NCBI GenBank assembly: GCA_029717555.1
Contig: JAMDHS010000082.1
Location: forward strand, 1 to 64,000
Direction: 5' to 3'
From: Peribolospora baueri
Lineage: Eukaryota; Basidiomycota; Peribolosporomycetes; Peribolosporales; Peribolosporaceae
DNA length: 64,000 nucleotides
Below are positions 58,141-64,000 of this stretch, one piece after another. Under the pieces are notes generated by a model, which saw only the letters and a program-made list of their open reading frames with translations, ran no database searches and had not been told where the DNA came from. The translations under genes were made by a program, and so were the position numbers. Position 1 is the stretch's first letter. The number at the start of each line of letters is the position of its first letter.

Positions 58141-58430
58141 GCTTCCCGCCGTCGCCTCGATATCGCTCCCGCACGTGCCCAACACCCTCGCCGATATGGC
58201 GGAGGCCTTCTTCACTTTACCATCTGGCCCTGATCATCTTCATCAGCGACTTATCAAGAGGTCTTTCCCACCCTGCGGCTTGGACTCTCATACCTTGTTT
58301 CGCCGCACGACCTCGGTCGCAAACTCTACCCCAAAGTCGGGACAATACAAACCATTCAGCGGTAACGGCAGCACCAGCGGGCGGCCTGGGTGCACACAAG
58401 CGACGGTGAAGCGACCATGGTCTGACCTTA

Positions 58431-59050
58431 TGTTTCCCCCAACGGATCGCAACGGGTACCAATTGGTGCCCCTGCGCTCTGGAGGTCCCATTGGAGCTCA
58501 GCCCCCTTGTGGGGAATGGGCGCCCTTGGGCTCCGTCTGGAATGAGGACACGAAGGATGACGACCACTCCTATAGATAGACACAAGCCCTCCCTCACCCT
58601 TGCGATGGTCCGACCTAGTGTTTCCCCCAACAGGTCGCAATGGGTACCAATTGGTGCCCGAGGGATGACGACCACTGTATAGATAGACACAAGCCCTCCC
58701 CCACCCTTGCGATGATCCGACCTAGTGTTTCCCCCAACAGATCGCAACGGGCACCCTTTGGTGTCCCTGCGCTCTGGAGGTCCCATTGGAGCTCAGCCCT
58801 CTTGTGGGGAATGGGCGCCCTTGGGTTAGGTCTAGAATGGGGACACGAGGGATGACGACCACTCCTATAGATAGACACACGCCCTCCCTCACCCTTGCGA
58901 TGATCCGACCTAGTGTTTCCCCCAACAGGTCGCAGCGGGCACCCTTTGGTGTCCTTGCGCTCTGGAGGTCCCATTGGAGCTCAGCCCTCTTGTAGGGGAT
59001 GGGCGCCCTTGGGTTACGTCTGGAATGAGGACACTAGGGACGACGATCAT
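58431..59050. repeat. Satellite-like tandem array, 188-bp unit, four copies
   Basis: Units begin TGTTTCCCCCAAC at 58431, 58619, 58726 and 58914. Units 1 and 3 are 188 bp. Unit 2 is 107 bp and lacks the block from TGCGCTCTGGAGGTCCCATT to the GGACACGA region. Unit 4 runs to about 59050. Shared landmarks include CGACCACTCCTATAGATAGA and CACCCTTGCGATGATCCGAC. Copies differ at several per cent of sites. No open frame is conserved. Confidence 0.88.
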
Positions 59051-59057
59051 CGTTCTT

Positions 59058-59165
59058 CAACCCCTTAAGTGAAGCAGACCATTCCCTTCTCCAAGTAGAA
59101 GTGACGCAGACCATTCCCTTCCCCCCTCCCCTCTTTAGTGGCGTGCGGACGGGCTGCAGGAGGGA
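59058..59165. repeat. Dispersed repeat, copy 2
   Basis: It contains GCAGACCATTCCCT, AAGTAGAAGTGACGCAGACC, a C-rich run, TCTTTAGTGGCGTGCGGA and GGGCTGCAGGAGGG. It aligns by eye with 19805-19915. The GCAGACCATTCCCTT motif is itself doubled within this copy. Confidence 0.5.
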
Positions 59166-59845
59166 TTAAGAAAGCGACACAATCTGCCCTACCTTCAGTG
59201 TGATGCCCAACTTGTCGGCCACGCCGTTAAGGGCAAGGTTCGCATAGGAGGGAGTAAAACCATCGACACCGGTCCATGATGCCACTTGAAAGCACACGTC
59301 AAAAACGCGGCTGTTGCAGAGAGAAACCTTGACTAGAGACTCCATGTTCCGAATCAAGTCACCAAAACCTGCTTTTCCCAGGAACATATAAGCGCAAACA
59401 TGGACTTCTATCTGCACCGAAGCGCAGAAACAGGACACCAAAATTCGCTCGGAGCAGGCAGACTTCTGGGCGAGAGGCTGGCTACGAAGTGCCTCATGAC
59501 CCCGGTTATAAGACGGCCACGGCGGCAAGTATAGGTGGCTAAGAGTCTGCACGTCAAACTGCTCGTCAAGAGTGTCGAGTCGGTCGGAACTTTGAGCACA
59601 TCGATGGTTAAACAGATTTCATCAGATCAAATCGTCCACATAGGGGGGCGCGCCGTTCTCAGCACCCAGCTATTTCGGCCTGGGTACGGAGGTGCGCCAC
59701 GGCGCCAACGCTCCCGGGATGAGAAAGCGGCAACGCGTTCATCATTGCTTTGAGGCATGCGGGCAAAAGCAAGAGTTGGATTCATGAACGCTAAGGTCGC
59801 AAAGTGAAGGAATGCTAACGACAGTCGCTCACTCGACCATCTCAT
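59166..59845 (-). CDS. Possible small secreted-type hypothetical protein
   Basis: Low confidence. A minus-strand ATG at 59845 opens MRWSSERLSLAFLHFATLAF then MNPTLAFARMPQ, which looks like a signal peptide. Separately, a frame ending at 59166 reads FGDLIRNMESLVKVSLCNSR, then VFDVCFQVASWTGVDGF and ANLALNGVADKLGITLKVGQ, which has ordinary protein composition. One or more introns would be needed to join them and I cannot fix these. The upstream sequence has CTTATAAC boxes in both places. No family recognised; it could be two relics. Confidence 0.3.
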
Positions 59846-60109
59846 CGTCCGTGGGAGGTGGTGTCTGACGCGGGGGTTGCGATGGCCCGCGTTATAAGGG
59901 CTTTGGATGTCAAAGGCGTTGCTGCGGCAAGCCTGGTCCACGAAGCAACTCCCCCCGCCAGCCGGCTCCAACGTCCACGGCGATGAACACGAGTCGGACC
60001 ACGTCCTCTCTGCGCTCCTTCGTCAAGCTACATTTCACGGCTGTAGTTGCTGCCTAGCGTCTCTAACTGTGGCTTTTGAGAGCCGCCGCGCTCTGCCTCA
60101 GCGTCCAGC

Positions 60110-63100
60110 ATGAGCCGGCCTCGGTTCTTCACGCCGCCCAAGAAGGGTGAGTTGGCGATCCTTCCTGGCACTGGTGTCTGGACTCGACTTCAACGAGCGA
60201 TCGCCGCCCATCTAGTCGTCTCACTTTCTCCTCTTCCTGCCCCTGTCTATTTCACCTTGCAGGCGAAAACTACGAGCTTCGCGCAGACCTCAACTCGGAG
60301 TACCGAGACCGACGAAAGGATGCTATCAAGCGGGTCATCGCCAACATGACCGTCGGCAAGGACGTCAGCGGTCTCTTCCCGGACGTACTCAAGAACATGC
60401 AGACGGAGGATCTGGAGCAGAAGAAGTTGGTTTACCTTTACCTCATGAACTATGCCAAGACGCAGCCCGAGTTGGTCATCCTCGCCGTGAACACTTTCGT
60501 CAAGGTGAGCCTCTTTCGCAATCTACCTGACCTCTTGAGACGCCGGCCTGCATAAACCGCTGCAGTCTACGACTCGCGATGAATTTATTTACCGGGCGCT
60601 TTTATCTGACAATCTCTCTCTTAGGACACCGATGACTCAAACCCGCTCGTCCGCGCATTAGCAATCCGGACGATGGGCTGCCTCCGGGCGGAGAAGATCA
60701 TCGTCTACCTCTCCGATCCCCTCCAAAAGTGTCTTCGGGACGAGAATCCTTACGTGCGCAAGACAGCTGCGATCTGCGTTGCTAAGCTTTATGACTTGAA
60801 CCCTCAGCTAGCGCTCGAGGGCGGTTTTGTTGAGCAACTGAAGGAGTTGGTTGGGGATCCGAACCCGATGGTGCGTTGTCAGTCCAATGGTGGCGATTTA
60901 GAAGAGAGATACCGCACAGTTGACTGTCGTGCTGCTGTGCTGAACACGTTGTCGTGCTGAACATGTTTGTACCTCTGCCTTTTTTTCTGTTTGTGCCGCT
61001 CAGGTCGTCGCCAACGCGGTAACGGCTCTGACTGACATCCACGACTCCACCGTAGGGTCCACGTCCTCCGCTTCTCCCGACCCTTCTTCTCCTCAAGCGC
61101 TCTTCGTCATCGACTCCCAGACGCTCAGCAAGCTCCTTGTTGCCCTTAACGAGTGTACCGAATGGGGAAGGATAGCTATCTTAAATAGCTTGGCTAGGTA
61201 CAAGCCGACGGACGAGAAGGAGGCGGAACATATCTGCGAGAGGGTTATGCCGCAGTTCCAGCACGCCAACGGCAGCGTCGTTCTGTCTGCCATCAAGGTG
61301 CGCACTAGTAACAGTTTGTGGCAAATGCCTAGCGTGCCTGGCAGGTCGGCTTTCGCTGCCTGTGCTTACACGTTGCTCTTTCTCCTACGCCATCCATTGT
61401 AGGTGATTATGATCCACATGGAGAGGCTTCGCAGGGAGGACTTCATCAAACAGCTTGTTCGCAAGATGTCCCCACCATTGGGTGAGCTACGCAGTTGTGT
61501 CTCTTAGCACTATTTTGTGAGCACCTGATTTAATTCAATTTGCGCCTATCGTCCCATCCACGCAGTCACCCTTGTCTCCTCCGCTCCCGAAGTGCAATGG
61601 GTAGCCTTGCGGAACATCAATCTAATCCTCCAAAAACGCCCCGACATTCTCCAGAATGAGGTGAGGGTCTTTTTCTGCAAATACAACGATCCGCCGTACG
61701 TCAAGATGGAGAAGCTGGAGATCATGATCAAGTTGGCTAGGGAGGCTAACGTTGATGCCCTGTTGAGCGAGTTGAAGGAGTGAGTGCGCCAGTGTCTCGT
61801 GTGATAGGGTGGGACGTTCCCGACAATCGCTTGATTACGTGGATGGGTGCAGCTGATTGTCCGGCTGATGGGTTGCTCACGCCAACATCGCATATTACCT
61901 TCTCCATCCTTCAGGTACGCTCAGGAGGTGGACGTAGACTTTGTCCGACGGGCCATCCGGGCCATCGGACAGTGCGCTATTAAGATCGACGAAGCGGCGG
62001 AGCGATGTGTGCACGTTCTGCTCGACCTCATAGGAACGCGAGTTAGCTATGTCGTGCAGGAGGCCGTGGTGGTGATCAAGGTGAGGCAAGTTTGGTCCGC
62101 CTTGGAGCACCTTGTTCCTTCTGCGCGGACGTCAGGTACTCAACTCGTTTTGGCTCCCTCCCTCCTACCCTCCCCCCCAACCTGTTTAGGATATCTTCCG
62201 GAAGTATCCATCCGCGTACGAAGGCATCATCCCCACCCTCTGCGCTAACCTCGAGGATCTCGACGAGCCGGAGGCAAAGGCGAGCTTGATATGGATCTTG
62301 GGAGAGTACGCGGATAAGATCGACAACTCTGTCGACTTGCTCGGCGGGTTTATGGAAAACTTCGTCGATGAGAGCTATCAGGTGGGGACGATCCTGCGAG
62401 GCCTTCGCCGATTAACCGCATCCTAACCGCGTGTTTCTCCGGTGACACAGGTACAGTTCCAAACCCTAACCGCCATCGTCAAGCTGTTCCTCAAGCGACC
62501 CGACGAATCGCAAGCTTTGGTCCAACGCGTCTTGACGACGGCCACAAAGGACTGCGATAACCCGGACATTCGCGATCGAGCTTTCATTTATTGGAGGCTG
62601 CTAAGCACCGACCCAGGCGCTGCAAAGGTGAGCAGGGTTTCCGCTCCGCTATGAGAACACATTCTGTGACAGGCATCACGAATGGACTTGAACTCTCATT
62701 GGCATTCCGCCCCTTGCATGCCACCAGTCTGTCGTTCTCGCCCCTCGGCCGCCCATCTCCATCCCTCTCACGACCGTTTCAGCGGCCTTGCTTAACGAGC
62801 TCGTCTCCGAGTTGTCTTCCATCGCGAGCGCGTATCACAAGCCTGCAGAGACCTTCCTTGGCAGGGGTCGATATGGCGCCGATGCGCTGCAGCGCAAGGC
62901 GAACGAGTAAGTCCGGGTATTTCGATGCGGCCTAGCTCGTGTCTGCCCCTCTTTCGAGTGCGAGGCAAATTTGCTGATTGGACCACAATCGATGGTGTTC
63001 CTACGCTCTTTCTTTTATTTCCTCAGACGCGAGGACGAGATTACGCGAGAAAGGGCGCTCCAAACGGTCGTAGCTGGCCAGAATGCGGAGAATCTGTTGG

Positions 63101-63483
63101 ACTTTGACGACGAGCCCGCCGCCGTCTCTGGTCCGACGGGCATTGCCGCTGATCTCGATGGTTTGAGCCTTTCGGACAGCAGTGCCGGCGAAGGCCTGGG
63201 CGGAGGCATCGGTGCACTCTCTCCCACCTCTACCGGTTCAGGTGCCGCGCCGTCGTCGAAAGCTCCGCCGGCGAACCCGCTCGACGACCTACTGGGCTTG
63301 TTCGACGCTGCCCCTCCCACCGCAGGCGTTCCGCCCGGGCTGGGAGGCCTTGACGCGCTTAGCAGTCTGGGCGGACCTTCGGGAGGGCAGGAACAGGGTG
63401 GTAGCGCTCTGTCCAACGGTGCCCACGGTGCGCAGTCCAAGCCCGTCTCGGCCGAGCAGGACCTGTTGGGCGGACTCTTCTAG
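60110..63483 (+). CDS. APL2: AP-1 complex beta subunit (beta-adaptin)
   Basis: Large subunit of the clathrin adaptor AP-1 at the trans-Golgi and endosomes. The start at 60110 reads [13 protein letters not shown] and splices to [20 protein letters not shown], the beta-adaptin N-terminus. The HEAT-like trunk follows: [120 protein letters not shown] and [18 protein letters not shown]. It ends with [16 protein letters not shown] disordered hinge carries LLDFDD (clathrin-box type), [11 protein letters not shown] and a final DLLGGLF. The C-terminal appendage of animal beta-adaptins is absent, as in yeast Apl2. About 12 exons. AP-1 versus AP-2 assignment is by similarity of the trunk. Confidence 0.95.
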
Positions 63484-63746
63484 TTTCTCTCTTTCGTCGC
63501 TCGCTCTCGGTCTTGGCCATGGTGACAATATGACAACGTGTGGAATTAGACGATCAGACGCGGATAGGGAGGAGAAAGAGATCGTTAACGGCGGCGAATG
63601 TGAAGGTCGGACGACAGCGGGAGCGATGCCGACGGGAAGGGGAGAGGAGGTCGCGTCGAGGCGCGGAACATAGGCACATGGAGTGGGTCACATGCGGCGA
63701 CATCGGAACCCAGTGGCGAGGCGCGAGGGACTGAGTGGCCGATTCG
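63484..63746. other. Convergent 3' flanks of AP-1 beta and the last gene
   Basis: No gene seen. Purine-rich DNA with no repeats of note. Confidence 0.5.
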
Positions 63747-64000
63747 TTAAAGCCTGGCGGGGACGTAGGCGCTCCACTGCCGCTTGCTCTTCACCTTGTC
63801 CAGGTCTTGCGGCGTGATGGGCTTGCAGGTGTCTCCGGCGTTGTAGCCAAGCCTGACGGAGAAAGAGAGCGGTACGGACGACGATCCGAAGTCAACGTGA
63901 AGAATCACAAGGGACGGAAAAAAGGGGCGGTTCTAAGAGGAATAAGCCAAGCCGGCCGGGTCAAAAAAAAAAAAAGAAAATACTCACCGATCCACGCCCG
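63747..64000 (-). CDS. 3' end of an unidentified gene, cut by the window edge
   Basis: The last exon (63852-63747) reads LGYNAGDTCKPITPQDLDKV then KSKRQWSAYVPARL and a stop. The exon before it (64000-63988) ends in a GTGAGTATT donor, and the joined frame gives VDR-LGYNAGD. The intron has an A/T-rich run near 63963-63980. Both splice borders are canonical, so this is real coding sequence, but I do not recognise the family from about 37 residues. Confidence 0.6.

Larger units (their letters stand above)
56829..60109. other. 3.3-kb repeat island between DIM1 and AP-1 beta
   Basis: The longest stretch without a firm gene. In order: a 219-bp hairpin (56946-57164); a promoter-like segment with GTATAAGAAG near 57560 followed by a pyrimidine-rich, CACTCC-repeat leader but no matching gene; degenerate ACCACTACCGCTTCAGC repeats (about 57894-58140); a 188-bp satellite (58431 to about 59050); a dispersed repeat (59058-59165); and a low-confidence small ORF region (59166-59845). 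Confidence 0.6.

Noticed and set aside
58431-59050. Regularly spaced repeats that might be taken for a CRISPR array.
   Set aside because: The repeats are head to tail with no unique spacers and the genome is eukaryotic; it is a satellite.

Overview
This window is nuclear DNA from an intron-dense fungus, most likely a basidiomycete. Nearly every gene is cut by several short introns (about 40-200 nt, GT...AG). Coding GC is high, genes are packed 0.2-1 kb apart on both strands, and the gene set is fungal: a Dal5-family permease, a DHHC palmitoyltransferase with ankyrin repeats, a HapX iron regulator, an NsdD-type GATA factor and a Zn2Cys6 factor. No tRNA, rRNA, CRISPR or prokaryotic operon was seen. 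I cannot fix the genus.

Layout. 0-10 kb: Dal5-type MFS permease (-), mitochondrial glycine-cleavage T protein (+), mitochondrial ribosomal protein uS13 (-), FAM50/XAP5 protein (+). 10-24 kb: DUF202-like membrane protein (-), ALKBH6-like dioxygenase (-), UFO1-like F-box/WD40/UIM protein (-), two small basic or low-complexity genes (-), AKR1 palmitoyltransferase (-). 24-35 kb: hypothetical basic protein (-), Hst3/Hst4-type sirtuin (+), NsdD-like GATA factor (+), Gfd2-like RNase H-fold protein (+). 35-47 kb: RPL5 (+), Zn2Cys6 factor (-), a 2.3-kb gene-poor stretch, HapX (-), MARVEL membrane protein (+). 47-57 kb: a very long single-chain biotin-dependent acyl-CoA carboxylase (-), membrane-anchored alpha/beta hydrolase (+), DIM1 rRNA dimethylase (-). 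57-60 kb: a repeat island. 60-64 kb: AP-1 beta-adaptin (+) and the 3' end of an unidentified gene (-). A possible 5' end of another gene lies at the left edge.

Most genes are unrelated housekeeping or regulatory genes. Loose themes are ribosome function (uS13m, RPL5, DIM1, perhaps the small Lys-rich protein), mitochondrial metabolism (GCV1 and the acyl-CoA carboxylase) and transcription control (NsdD-like, Zn2Cys6, HapX).

The most unusual signals are: (1) a 219-bp near-perfect hairpin next to DIM1, beside a 188-bp tandem satellite; (2) a single-chain BC-BCCP-CT acyl-CoA carboxylase; (3) an Hst3/4-type sirtuin with an exact PCNA-binding (PIP-box) match and a repeat tail; (4) a 26-nt microexon that carries the catalytic core of the palmitoyltransferase; (5) duplicated cysteine-rich motifs in HapX. 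I did not find a convincing wholly new multi-gene system. Exon models were made by eye from splice signals and family conservation, so exact junctions carry some uncertainty.
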